Positions 22,800-34,779 of a DNA stretch of 64,000 nt are shown one piece after another. The DNA comes from Buddleja alternifolia (Eukaryota; Streptophyta; Magnoliopsida; Lamiales; Scrophulariaceae), in NCBI GenBank assembly GCA_019426215.1, contig CM033391.1, forward strand, positions 5,258,708 through 5,322,707. The letters run 5' to 3'. The stretch's first letter is position 1; each line of letters opens with the position of its first letter. The translations under genes and the position numbers were made by a program. Below the pieces are notes generated by a model. That model saw only the letters and a program-made list of their open reading frames with translations, was not told the origin of the DNA and ran no database searches.

Positions 22800-24320
22800 A
22801 GTGTTCTCTAAGTGAATGCAAAACTATTTCAATGTTGAAACTTCTTTTTCAACATCGTTGACGCTACCAGTACTGGAAATGTATAATATTTCAAATAGCT
22901 TGTTAAAGTTTCTTATGCTAGGTGGTATTGCTAGACCAAGATTCTGTTGGTTTGTGTTGTTTCGGGATCTCTTCGTGCACAGGTTGCAGCATTATGAAAT
23001 ACTGGTCTTTTTCTTTTATAATGATTTGGTTATTCTCTGGTGATGTTGAAGAATTTTGTCTGGATGGTTTGAGAATAACTTTTAAATATTCATTTTACAT
23101 GGCCAAGTTTGTTCACTGTTGCAAAGTGGATATCTGAATGACATTGGTTGACCAATATATTTGTACTGTTGGTGCTATTTTGGAGCTAATGTTTTGTGGT
23201 CCTTTTCTGAATCTTTTGATATTTAAGTGCCAAGTCAACTTAGATAAAGTGTTTATATACACAATACATATAGGGTACATAATATACATGATTTTTTGAT
23301 ATCTGAGACTTGGAAGTAACAAGCTCCCTAAGGATCAGTCAAGTTAAAAGATAAATTTTATGATGAAAAAATAGGAGATATTAGTTCATAGCAGTTGTGG
23401 GTCTTGTATCTATATATTAGAATTGTGATGTTTTGTGATGGATTTATTGTTCATTTCGATTATGGTTTCTCAATGAAATTACCAGTAATGCAGATATAGT
23501 GGAAATGGAAATACATGGGAATGAAAAATAAATAAATTTATTTCAAACTTAACCCGATTGCTAAATTATTGTTTTGATCTCAATTTATTTAGCATATAAA
23601 AAAAGTTCAAATATTGACTTTTTTATGAATAGATTTGAAGATCAATTAAATATATTACTAGAACTCAAAAAATATATGCTTCAGAAATCATAGGGCTACA
23701 AATTGGTATTAGCACTACTTCCTTTCCCCATGTCGTGTGGGTAGTCTAGTATATTTTGCAATCATGCGGTGTTTCCGCAACTTATGTGAGTTCGTAGAAA
23801 ATCGAAACGACTCAACTCGAGTTCGATCCATAGATTCTGAGCTTGAGTTTTTTATGGATTAATAAAATATACATATATATATATATATATATATTATTTA
23901 TAACGGTGAGCATGTATAATCAACTGGTATGACTTGTTAAGAGCTCGAGCTCAACTAAAGCTGATCACTCCGGCACAGTGCCAACTCCTAAGCTTATGGT
24001 ATCTTTTATTCGATTTATATTTACAAAGTTTTTTTTTTTTTTTTTTTTTGGGTGGGGGGATGATATATAATCGATGATTAATATATAATTCAACCTAAAA
24101 TACTCGGAATAAAGGAAAATGTGATGGAATTAATTTCAATACTCTTCCTTTTGCATTCTCAACTAAGAGACCTTGATTCAATCATTAACATACTGACTTT
24201 TGCTAAAATTAGGTTTTAGATATTAGAAAGAAAAGAAAACAGATGTTATGTAGATACAATATGTTAATTGGGTCGAGTTGTACTTGGACCTATAATGTAC
24301 ATGATTAAGTAATTAAGACT
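22800..24320. other. Intergenic, no gene seen
   Basis: AT-rich. An (AT)n run lies near 23872. The words GACTCAACTCGAGTTCG and GAGCTCGAGCTCAAC near 23810 and 23940 suggest another worn hAT-type relic around the AT run. A poly-T stretch is at about 24031-24049. Confidence 0.5.
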
Positions 24321-24324
24321 CGCC

Positions 24325-24760
24325 TTTTTTTTTTCTTGGAGAGAAGGAGGCTACTCTAAAACTTTAGTCCGACAAACCCGAACCAATAATTGTAAGCCTT
24401 GGCCATTTAGTGCCACTTATGTGCTGTTCATAGTGACTGCGAACGCCATCTACCGGAGCATCAAGAGTCCCTCATCTTCCATTTATACCTCCTTTCGTCA
24501 AATACTTAGCGACTTGATTAGCTTCCCGAGGTATAATCTGAATCTTTACCAACCATTGCCACTTTATCAGCTCATTTATCTGATGGATTATATCAAAAAA
24601 CTAATGCGTAAATGTCGCTTCATCTATGCTTCTCCAAGCTTCTCCACAATCAGTTTCCAAGATTATGTTTTTCTTCTTCACGTGCCAAGCAAATTGCAGC
24701 CCATGCAAAAATAGCTAACAATTTTGCACCCAAAGGCTCGCCTTCTTGGATCGAGTCTTA
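24325..24760 (-). mobile_element. LINE RNase H fragment
   Basis: On the minus strand a degenerate frame reads LETDCGEAWRSI, then WQWLVKIQIIPREANQVAK, the C-terminal RNase H-like region of plant L1-type elements. It is followed by GGTTCGGGTTTGTCGGACTA and a poly-A of ten. The upstream part of the element is absent. The tail resembles that of 13241-14110 and of the two family 1 SINEs. Confidence 0.7.
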
Positions 24761-24899
24761 TGACCTTAGAATACATTCATGTCAAAATTAGAGCATATGG
24801 GCCGCTTGGTATTTTTGGTTCGATATTATGGATGGGCTAAACTATAATCAGGCCAAATAAACTGTCACAAATAGGGTTTCTTGTGACAATTATAAATGC

Positions 24900-25100
24900 G
24901 ACTCTTAATAATATTTAGAGGGGGCTACAATATCTTATATATTTTTTCTCCGAGAGACTTTTCTAGCTTAAGCGTCGGAGGGCAAACGTCGGGGAAACCC
25001 GTAGCGCGCTCCTCACGCTTTACTCTTTTTCAAGTTGAGAGAATTCAGAAATCTAAATACGTGCATAATTCACCCACATCATGAATTGATGAAGTATTAA
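24900..25100 (+). mobile_element. Gypsy-type LTR fragment
   Basis: Contains AGCGTCGGAGGGCAAACGTC and CTCACGCTTTACTCTTTTTC, words typical of the transcript-start/leader part of plant Ty3-type LTRs (GCGTCGGAGGG...CGGGGAACCC). No coding part is present. Confidence 0.5.
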
Positions 25101-25269
25101 ACTTTACTTAAGTGGGTTTCCATTGTCAAACATGGGCCCATTTGATTAGTATTGTATTGGGGAGCCCAATTCTGATTCTACAATTTTGGCACTATATTTG
25201 TATTCTAGTGGCCCAATTAATTAATTCTGTTTAGATATTATTGGTTCTATCATCTCTTGTACTTCCTCC

Positions 25270-27550
25270 GCTCCGATCAACTCCTCAAAATCCGACGAGT
25301 AGCTATTCGCAGCTCCACCGTCGTGAACACCGCCGCCGGCGACGGAGACGTTCGAAACCTTCAGGTGATCATTTTTTCCCTTTCAGATTTTAATTATTAG
25401 GTATTTTTCTTTATAAATGTGACTTCATTTCTGTCTATACATGAAAATTATGCACAAATAGCTTGTTGAATTTACTTAATCCATGTTTCTTGTCAGTTTA
25501 GTTTACTTTAAATGCTCTATTATACTGTTTTCGGTCAGTAATTTTATGATTGGGTGGATGTTGTGTTATACAGCGTGTACTCGCGGGAATGTGTTGAATT
25601 TTTGGGGGAAATTAATTTTTATGATTTTTTTTTTGGTGGTAAATTCATCTATGTTTACTTGTTTTATACATGGATTATGCTTTTTCTGCATATGATTCTT
25701 GTTCTTTTTTACAAATAAATTTTCCTACATTGTTCATTATTCATATCACTTGTGGTTGGTGGCAATTTATTACTTGGTTACCATGAAATTGAGTGTCAAA
25801 GCCGAAGATCATCTCGCCAGATAGTAATTGTTGATTTTTATTTTTGAGCGGCTGAAGAACCCCTACTGAGTGAAACAGACAATGTTGTGAAATTTTGTAA
25901 TTGAATTAGCTGTTTCTTTCTTAACACATTTTGCTTTCTTCGTCTCTAAGGTGCTCCTGGGACTAAAAGTTGTTTTTACACTTTTATTTTCGCTTATAAC
26001 GGTGTAACTTAAGATGCGTAAAACTAAATTTTAATTGTCGGGTGGAATGTTTCGCGTTGGAGTCAGCTTTAGCTGATGGACATCTGTTTTATGGTATTTG
26101 CTTTTCGTTGTTGGAGTTTTTTCAACTTGCTATCTTACCTTTCTCCTTGTTTCGAAGGGCATTATATGCTTTACTATTTAGAGCCCTAGAGGTTGGCAAG
26201 AGTTGTTATAGAGATGAGAAGTTTGGGGAGAACAGGGATGGAAATAGTGCAGAAAGCGGAAAAGGAACAATATGCACAACAAAAATGTAGACCAAAAGAA
26301 TGAAGATGGATGAGAGAAATAAGACGGAGAATAATCTAGAGAAGAAGAAAAATGTTTAGCGTGAGACAATACAAGAGCTAGGGATCCACTAGATACGTAA
26401 AAGGGAAGCGGCGTATATGTCCTTTTTATCAGCAAATCCAAAAAACCACTGCTATGCACTCTATTCTTTTGTTTCTTAGGCTTGTTGTCCTTTCTGCTTC
26501 AACTCTCACTCAGTACAGGAAAGACGTGAGTACGTTGAATCTCACAGTAAATGGAAGTGCTCACACAAGAAGATGGGCTGCAGAAACTTTTTACACCTAC
26601 ACTTTCTTCTGAGTTCTGAATACCATTATAGTGCTCATTCTCTTCGTGACCATCCTTTTAACCCGCCTTGCCATTTGACTCCTAATCACCATAAGCATGG
26701 TTATTCTTCTCACCACCATTGCCATGGTCATACTTCTTAACATGGCAACCATGTTCACTCTTCCATCGTGCTCATACACCGAAAATGTTTTTGAGTTATG
26801 CGATCATGGTAGTTGTACTGGGATTGGTGACTTTTTAACTTCTTGGTGGTTGGATTGTATCGTGTGTTCTCGAAGAAAACATTTTGATTTACAGAGTTAT
26901 TGTAATATCATGGCCAGTTATTTAATTGCAACATCCAAGATTTTGCATGAATTTTGTGTTTGACAGTAGCAGTCATATCTGGAGCTAAATCTGAACTAAT
27001 ATTTTACTAGCCATAATTGCTTAAAAACATAGGGTTACTAGTTAGACAGATTCTCCAAATTATGGTAATTTTTTTCTGCCTCACTAACTATTGCGATGCG
27101 AGCTTTCACAATATACTTCTCCAGAATGTATTCTATTTTGAAACATGTAAGTATAGCAATATAGATGTATTGCCGTGGGATTTCAAGTCCTATTTGTTTA
27201 TCTGTTTCAGATTATTTGTTCCCTATATAACAATCTTGATGTCCCGCAAGCGCAATGCAATTGTTGCCACAGGCTTATTCGCTTTCGCATCAGCAGGCTT
27301 GGCATTTCCATTTTACATGGCGTACGTGAAACTTACCAATGATTTTAATATTTTTTACGGGCTTGTTTAATGCTTTGATCTGGTTTTATTGATCATAAAA
27401 TGCTCTATTCTATCCAGGTCCAAGTCATCAAAGGCCCCCGTGATAGATTCATCAAAGCCATTGCCTCCTCAAGCTACTTTTCGAGGGCCTTACATTAACA
27501 CCGGTTCACGTGATATTGGACCCGACGGTCAAACTTACCCTAAGAAATAA
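25270..27550 (+). CDS. Small membrane protein, 71 residues, unknown function
   Basis: Coding exons 27239-27321 and 27418-27550 give a 71-residue protein. The first exon follows an acceptor TCTGTTTCAG, 28 bases before the start codon. A GC-rich non-coding first exon (about 25270-25364, ending TTCAG before GTGATC) is the likely partner, leaving a 1.85 kb leader intron. The protein has a basic start (MSRKRNAIVATG), one hydrophobic segment at about residues 8-28, and a hydrophilic Pro-rich tail with FRGPYINTGSRDIGPDG. I believe it belongs to a conserved plant family of unnamed short membrane proteins, but I cannot name a function. The basic N-terminal anchor would suit an organelle or ER membrane. 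The leader exon is inferred from splice signals only. Confidence 0.75.
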
Positions 27551-27946
27551 ATTTTTTGTTTCACATTGCAATTTATTTACGGTTTAACAGAAGTTCCAGC
27601 GTAATTCAGTGCATTTGTATGAGGGGCGAAGAAATGTTTAATTTCGACTACCCTCATGGTGGATAATTTGTGTGGATTTAGAGAATGTACAAGTTAAACT
27701 GCAATGTTTAAAGGAGAAAGAATTTTTAACTTTGCTTGTCTGATTTACTAAAAAATATTTCCTCTTTTTACATGAGGAAATATTCAAATAAGTAATTGGT
27801 GTGTGAAAAGAGAAAGGAAATATAAACCAAATTTAATATCTATTTGTCTATTGTTGTTAGAGGCTTTAGAAACTAATAAGATCTTATTACAAATCTTTTT
27901 ATGTGTGGATCATTTAGCATTTTCACTAATTTATATATTTATTTAT

Positions 27947-28807
27947 GGACAAATGTCAATTATTACGTTTGTTTCACTTACGTCCCTAAACTAAAATTTG
28001 TTACGCTACCGTCTCTAAAGTAATAATTTCATCTCACTTTAGTTCTTTCTGGTGATTTGTGACCGGATGTCAGTTTTCGGTGATTTTCGAAATATCAAAT
28101 TTGTATCACTTTGGCCCCTAAACTTAAAAATAGTTGGAATTTTTTTGTTTTTTGCAATTTTACAATCTACCTTATTTTAATTATTATTATTTAACTAATA
28201 TACATTAGTATATATTTATAGATAATGTCGAATAGGAGGATAAAATATTATATATATTAATAATCAATTCTTAAATAAAAGAATAGAAACAACTACCTTA
28301 TTTTGATTGTTATTATTTAGCTAATATATACTAATGGCTAATATATACTAATGGTCGATGTTATTATTTTGATCTTTATACGGAAGGTTTTGTACAGCTG
28401 CGCATGAATTTTCTGCGTCTGATATATATTAGCTAAATAATGTAGTTGTTTCTATTCTTTTATTTAGGAATTAATTATTAATATATATAATTTTTTATCC
28501 TTCTATTCAACATACCTATAAGTATATACTAATATATATTAGTTAAATAATACTAATTAAAACAAGGTAGATTGTAAAATTAAAAAAAAACAAAAAAAAA
28601 TCTGCTTTTTTTTTTTGTTTAGGGACCTAAGTGATATAAATTTGATACTTCAGGGACCACCGAAAACTGACATCCGGTCACAAACCACCGAAAAGAATTA
28701 AAGTGAGACGGAATTACTATTTTGGAAACGGTAGCGTAACAAACTTTAGTTTATGGATATAAGTGAAACAAACGTAATAATTTAGGGACTATAAGTGACA
28801 ATTGTCC
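27947..28807. mobile_element. Long foldback element (861 bases)
   Basis: Two inverted arms of about 390 bases flank a loop of about 90 bases near 28330-28425. Ends are GGACAAATGTCA and its partner TGACAATTGTCC, flanked by TTTAT on both sides. Arms share ATTACGTTTGTTTCACTTA, GTTACGCTACCGT and TGACATCCGGTCA-type words. It encodes nothing. It starts about 400 bases after the stop of the small membrane protein gene. Confidence 0.85.
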
Positions 28808-28814
28808 TTTATTT

Positions 28815-29001
28815 TTTTTTGGTTTCCCAAGGTATCTCCACAACCGACCGCTGTGAGACTAATTCTTCGCCCCACTGTCAGCGCACTAAGCGGTAGGAGG
28901 CTGGCCAAGGAGTTTTTTCCATTCACAAAAGTTGGGATTCGAACTCCCAACCACTTATTTAAGGGACGAAGCACTGAACCACTACGCCAACCCACTTGAT
29001 T
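28815..29001 (-). mobile_element. tRNA-derived SINE (family 3)
   Basis: Minus strand: A box TTGGCGTAGTGGTT, B box GAGTTCGAATCCC, then a body and a short poly-A. It is flanked by the 10-base target duplication TCCTTTATTT (28805-28814 and 29002-29011). It inserted right beside the foldback element. Confidence 0.8.
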
Positions 29002-29011
29002 TCCTTTATTT

Positions 29012-29429
29012 ATTTTTGAAATCTTGGATTTGTATTTTCCATTTCTTAGCATCATATCTCAATCAAAAAGAAAGTTCAGAAACTGAGTTAACAATGTTAT
29101 AAAAGTGTAGTAAATTATATGACTATATTTTTTGAAACAATACTTAAGACGAGGTTATTTCTAGAAACTCGAAAAATTCCGAAATATCACAAACATTATT
29201 GATGCATTGGCATCATGAGACCGAAAATCATGGGTTCCTACAGAGCATTTTTTTTAATTTGAGTCTTATGATGAATTTCAACATTGGCATCTTCTTATGC
29301 TACTAATAACACTTTGAATTCTCTGATGCAATTGTGTATCATTTTTCGTTTCCTTGTACAAGTACACACCTTATTGTTATTTATTAGCAATGGATTCTCG
29401 AGTTAAATGCAAGAACCACAACAATAGCA
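29012..29429. other. Intergenic, no gene seen
   Basis: AT-rich; nothing recognisable. Confidence 0.5.
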
Positions 29430-29622
29430 ATTCATTTAATTTTAATCACAAACACCTAAAAATAAATAATTGCTTCTGGATTTTCATATATAACAAAGGA
29501 AATGCTGATTAAATTCAATAACTCAATTTCATTTAATTTTAATCACAAACACCTTAAAATAAATAATTGCTTCTGGATTTTCATATATAACAAAGGAAAT
29601 GTTGATTAAATTCAATAACTCA
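29430..29622. repeat. Tandem duplication in the promoter of the His-rich gene
   Basis: Two nearly identical units of about 96 bases (29430-29525 and 29526-29622) with the words TTTTAATCACAAACACC, AATAAATAATTGCTTCTGGA and ACAAAGGAAATG. It ends about 30 bases before the TATA box, so any regulatory site within it is present twice. Confidence 0.9.
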
Positions 29623-29650
29623 ATTCTATTTCTACATAGCCATCAAGTCA

Positions 29651-29660
29651 CTATATAAAG
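29651..29660 (+). promoter_or_regulatory. TATA box of the His-rich gene
   Basis: CTATATAAAG, 44 bases before the start codon. Confidence 0.7.
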
Positions 29661-29703
29661 GTATTGGGTGTTTTCATTCTTCACATCATAAGAACTTTTA
29701 AAA

Positions 29704-30075
29704 ATGTCTAGAGTCTACTCTCTTGTATTGGTCCTAGGACTCTTGTTTCTTACCACAACCTCTCTCGCCCAAAGTGCAGAGGAAGATCCAACATCCTTGG
29801 ACTTCACTCTAAGTGAAAATGATAAAATCCTAGAAGATGACGACGACATGTGGGCTCTTGATTCATCCAACCACCACCACAACCATGCTCCGTCTCCTCA
29901 CCACCACCACCGTGGCGGCCACCGCAATCACGCTCCATCTCCTCACCACCACCATGGCAGCCACCGCAATCACGCTCCATCTCCCCACCACCACCATGGC
30001 GGCCACCACAAGGCACATGCTCCCCACCACCACCACCACGGTGGCCACCATGCTCAATCCCCTAAACATGGTTGA
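29704..30075 (+). CDS. Histidine-rich secreted protein
   Basis: A 123-residue single-exon protein. A clear signal peptide (residues 1-22, ending SLAQS) is followed by an acidic stretch (ILEDDDDMWAL) and a C-terminal half of His-rich repeats. The repeat unit is close to NHAPSPHHHHGGHR and occurs about four times, ending HHAQSPKHG. His clusters of this kind bind metals such as zinc, copper or nickel. The APSP words between them are possible hydroxyproline and arabinogalactan sites. It is probably an apoplastic or wall metal-binding protein, inferred from composition only. The repeats vary by unit gain and loss. The TATA box and start context fit. Antisense and out-of-frame frames here are shadows of the repeat. 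Confidence 0.85.
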   Translation: MSRVYSLVLVLGLLFLTTTSLAQSAEEDPTSLDFTLSENDKILEDDDDMWALDSSNHHHNHAPSPHHHHRGGHRNHAPSPHHHHGSHRNHAPSPHHHHGGHHKAHAPHHHHHGGHHAQSPKHG

Positions 30076-30839
30076 ATATGCATCAAAAAGTTTATAAATG
30101 CATATTAGTACATGGGAACCCAAAAGTTTCTTCTTTCTTTTATGGTTGATTCTCATGTAATGATGAACTTTCTTAGTGGAAATCAGTTCATTTACCGAGT
30201 CATTCTTGATGCAGTTATAGATTATGTCGTTTATATACCATCTTATTATCATTTTCTTTCTCCAAGTTGCTAATAAAAATGAAAGCTCATAAAACACATG
30301 CAAGTTTTCCAAACTCATTTAAACTTATTCACAATGAACACCAAACACTTCATAGCATAATTTCAACGTGCTAACTCACCGAGCTACAGTGCTTTATGAC
30401 TTACAACAACATATAAATCAAACTCACCAGGTAGCACTTTCATACTTCTACATTTCCGTTTCTTGGTCGGGTGGCTCAAGACTTTTTCAGCCAAATCAGC
30501 AGATGCAAATTTTTCGGTGATGAATCAAAGTGAGCAGATCAGAAGAGTTTGCTGAAAAGCTCCGCTCTTTCTCGCTCTGAATTTCCTATCCGTATCAGCG
30601 CATCATGCATCAAAAAACTCCAATAAATTTCTCACTAGTCGCCCCAAGATCATAGGCCTCGCACCTTTCCGGGATCGTAGCAAGAATAACTGCTCCATTT
30701 TCTCCCCTTTTGACCAAAAATAGCCACAACTAAACTCACCAGCTAGGAGTAAAGGCTTAAAATGATTAACAGATTCTCAAAGCAAAACTTTCATCAGAAG
30801 CCAATAAGAGAAACGATTTAACCACTCTGCAAGACCTGT

Positions 30840-32030
30840 TTACTCAAAGTTATAATCCACTTGATTTGAAAGACCCGATTTTTCTTGATATAGCTTCAAG
30901 AGCTCAGGAGCTTCCTCCTCATAGATTTCCACATACTTCTTTAGAAACATTTTCTTTGTGCACATCAGCAGTTTTGTCAAGCCGATATCCTTCTTCATCA
31001 AACCTTTTGACCGCAAAACTTGATAAACCGCACACCTAGGAACAATGGTTTTCTCAAGGTTAAGGGAAACAAGGGGCGGCGCTCTCATTACAATTGAAGA
31101 ACTACAACCCATCTCGTTAACAAAAAATTCGAAGACTCTCATTATTTTATGTGCAGATGTTATCATACACCACGGATACGTCCTAAAAGTAGCCAAAACA
31201 TCATCCTCAGACAAACCCCATCTCTTATACACCTCCATCTTCTCCTTCCAGCCCAATTTCGAATTCCTAATTGCCCAAATCCCTTTTACAAAATTAGTCT
31301 CAAGTGGATTAAACCCAATATCCAAAACCTTCGCCACAGCCTCTCCAAAAGTACGAGGCTGCACGAGCATAACCCTAGGGTTGCGTCTCACCATATAAAT
31401 AATATTCCGTTCGGGCAACCCCACATCGCGCAACGTCTCAATATTCGCAGCCAATGTACTTCTGTAGTCGATCGACAATATACTCGGATACAGCCTAATG
31501 CAATACATCAAATCCTCATTCGTCGAAAAGAAACTCTTAAGGAAATGAAAACATGGGATGATCTGTGTGTTCAAATTCGTGCCCAATATATCTTTCCCAG
31601 AAGCTAAAATCTTGGGCATATCTGAACTACTGAATCCCAATGATTAAAGAAACTCAATCTTGGGCAAAAGATTATCATTTCTGAATTGAAGCAGCATAGG
31701 GCGTTTACTTACAATACTATATATTTGAGCATCATTTAAACCGAAACTTTTGAAGAGTGCAATAACTGCATCTGGTCTCTCTGAGGATTTGAAATACAAA
31801 AGCTTAGAAGCTTTGAGAGCCGATGAATGAGAAAATCCGAATGTGTTTATGAGGTATGTAACAACAAATGATGATTGATTTGCGTTATTGGAATTGGATT
31901 CTACAGTGTTTGTTGATGCTGATGAAAATAAATTGAGCCCTAGAAAAGGGGTTATAGATACAGGGGAATTGTAAATTAGGGCAAAACGATTTGCGCAATG
32001 TAATAATCTTTTGCGTATAAATTCAGACAT
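30840..32030 (-). pseudogene. mTERF-family gene with one in-frame stop
   Basis: One continuous frame of about 396 codons from the Met at 32030 to the stop at 30840, broken only by a TAA at 31644-31646 (codon 129). The N terminus (MSEFIRKRLLHCANRF) looks like a mitochondrial targeting peptide. The rest is the array of mTERF helical repeats, with family motifs such as FGFSHSSALKASK, SKRPMLL, YPSILS, RRNPRVML and TYPWCM, and a C terminus typical of plant mTERFs. These proteins bind organelle nucleic acid and regulate transcription or splicing. All coding sequence after the stop is preserved, so the stop is recent, a sequence error, or an allele. As read, only the first 128 residues would be made. 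Confidence 0.85.
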
Positions 32031-32580
32031 GGTGAATTTTGAATTGGGGAAAGAATCACATACCTGTTTGCGGAAAGAAATTTCCTCTGCCCTAATTTTG
32101 GCCCTAATTCCCCCTCTTGTAATAGTGTATGTATTGGCCTAACTCATTTGGGTTTAAACTTTGCCAACCTTGGATAAGTCGATTAATTATTAGAGCCCAT
32201 CTCGATTGGTTCATTAGGCATTACAAATCAAATACGAACATGTTGAATCATTTGATAAGACTCGAAGATCGATTTGAGCTCGGCCCCGTACTTAGAAAAT
32301 ATCAAAAAATATGTAAAAGAATCTAATGCTCAAGAACGATGCCACTAAAACTTGTTTGAAATTGATTAGACAGACAATTAAACCAAATTCAAACATTAAT
32401 TTCCATACTCGAATCGATTCATTACTTCCCTATTTGTGGAGACATTTCCAATTTTAGATGCCATGTAAGATTTGTCTAGCCATCTAGGTAATCATATCAA
32501 ATCGAAATGTTGTATTATACGTTGTTGTTATACTAAGATAAGATTAAAATTATATCTATAGTAGTAATTGAAATTTCCAA
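32031..32580. other. Intergenic, no gene seen
   Basis: Upstream of the mTERF gene. The words AAGACTCGAAGATCGATTTGAGCTCGG near 32260 suggest a worn hAT-type relic. Confidence 0.5.
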
Positions 32581-33573
32581 GGAATTTGATATTAACATTC
32601 ATAAAATTGATAACCACACTCCCAATTTACTTTATTTTTAACTAAATAACCAAAGTGCCCATGTATTATTTGAATGCACAATTTCTCATAAAATGTAAGA
32701 CAAGTATAGCTTTCACTATACTATTTATTTTTAAGTTTATCTTCACTTATCTAATGCTTGAACATCATTATAGTTATTTCAAATAATAATTAAAAATAAT
32801 AATATTAGTCTTCCTGCATACATTAGTTAAAATCAATTCAAGTTTTCTTAAGTCAGGTCAAGCTTTTTCTCAAATTTTTACATGATCAGGTCAAACATTA
32901 GGTAAAAAAATAATATTCATTATCAAGAATATTTGTCAAATACAATAATATTTGCATTCTTACACTAAGTCAAGTTTTTACTTCACATATAAAGTTCAGT
33001 ATCTTTTAAGCAAAAAAAGTAAGATAAAATAATAATTTCAAATTTGTGATGTGTACGTATTTGAGTTGATGTCAAAGATATCATATGAAATAGTGATTTG
33101 AATTTTATATTGGTAGTTGTATCGTAAGTGTTGAACTTATATTGCATGAAAGATTTCTTAATAAAAAATAGATTATATTTCACAAATTTGTGATGAAAAT
33201 ACAATTTAAAAAATAATCCAAATTGATTTATTGTATTTAAAATTTCTCAACTTCTCACAATTTTTAATTTTTAATAGCTATATGCTTCTTACAATATGCT
33301 AAGTAAAAATCTAAGATGAATTAATAGGAGAAAGAAGAACAAAAAATATGCTAAAGTTGCAATATATATTGTCTAATGTATTCAAACATTAAATATGCAA
33401 ATAAACTTTAAAAATGATGAATATTATATTAAAAGTTATATTTGTCTAATTGTCTTACATATCAAGAGAAATTGTATGTTCAAATAATATAAGGGCACTT
33501 TGGTAATTTGATTAAAAAATAAAGTAAATTTTGAGTGCGATTATTATTTTTGGGAGTGTTAATATCAATTTCC
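32581..33573. mobile_element. Foldback MITE-like element (about 1 kb)
   Basis: Inverted arms of about 110-130 bases. The left arm begins GGAATTTGATATTAACATTC; the right arm, read inverted, begins GGAAATTGATATTAACACTC. Both contain ATTTACTTTATTTTT and CCAAAGTGCCC. The interior is AT-rich and non-coding. Confidence 0.75.
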
Positions 33574-34770
33574 ATATCCAAAATATTATGTCGACTTATT
33601 GTGATGTAAGATATTATTAGAATATATATATATATATATATATATATGTCTTATTTATCATACTAATTGAAGTAGAAAATAGAGTATTTAGTAAAATGGT
33701 ATTAAAAATGAAATGTCAAACGTTCCCTCTTGCTATTAATCCTTTTATTTGTAAATGAGATTGGCCTTTATTGGTTGATATATCCATTCTTGAAAAATTA
33801 ATTTTCAAAGAAAAATTCTTTGAAGAAAGTATTTGGATGGCATGCTATCAAAACTCTTTCATAAAAAAAAAATCTCAAAACTTCTTTTTATATTTTGTAA
33901 AAGTTAAAAAGCACTAGTTAATTTTCAAAAAATAAATCTTGCAACAAAAAAAAGAGAAAAGATAGATTTTTACTATTTATGGTCTGACACTTAACCCATC
34001 TATTATAAGAGTTTTATTCGGCTATTTCTCAACATCGGAAGTCAGATTAATCACCTATTTTAATGCAAAAAAACGCAACATGTAAAATAAGGTTCATTTT
34101 GTCTATTTTATGATGTCTAAATAAACAAATTTGACTAAATATGTTTACGACAAATTATATATAAACACTAATCCAAACAAATTTTTCACAAAAAATTATA
34201 TCACATCAACAATAATCATTATATATTTTTCTCGAAAAACAACTCGTTCAAAAAGACTTTTAACACCACTTTTCTTATTCATAACAAAATATTTTTCCCT
34301 ACTTTTGTCTAAATAAAAAAGTTCTGATAAATAGACATAAACATCCAAATAAACCCGACGTGTCGTGAATCCTTTTCTTTGTACGTCGCTATTTTTTCTG
34401 TTTTTGGGTTGGTGATTCAAGACTTTTATTTCGTGGCCCAGCTAATTTTCCTACACAAGAAAATAAATATAGATACATAAAAATCTCTAGTGCCACTGTT
34501 AATTTCGTGGCCCAGCTAATTTACCTTTAAGTATAAACATATATTCTGAAGCAACATGAGGTTAAAATGTCTAGAAAGAACTCAAGGGAAACAAACTCTA
34601 GCAATAATATTAAATTTTCACTTGAGTTGCTACTTTTACACGGATAGTCTAAGATTAAAAATGTCATTATCTCATAAAAGAATCACTTCCAAATTCAATA
34701 AAGTTACTATTTTTCCGAAAAATTTTAAGATGAACCGGGTCTAGTGAAATTAGACTATTTAACACCTTCA
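33574..34770. other. Intergenic, no gene seen
   Basis: AT-rich, with an (AT)n run near 33625. The word TTCGTGGCCCAGCTAATTT is repeated at about 34430 and 34503. Confidence 0.5.
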
Positions 34771-34779
34771 AATACAGTT

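Noticed and set aside
26042..26963. Several 60-95 codon frames
   Set aside because: They lie in the inferred leader intron of the small membrane protein gene, overlap each other on both strands and match no family I know.
29804..30318. Open frames antisense or out of frame to the His-rich gene
   Set aside because: Shadows of the CAC-rich repeat; the sense frame alone has a signal peptide and a TATA box.
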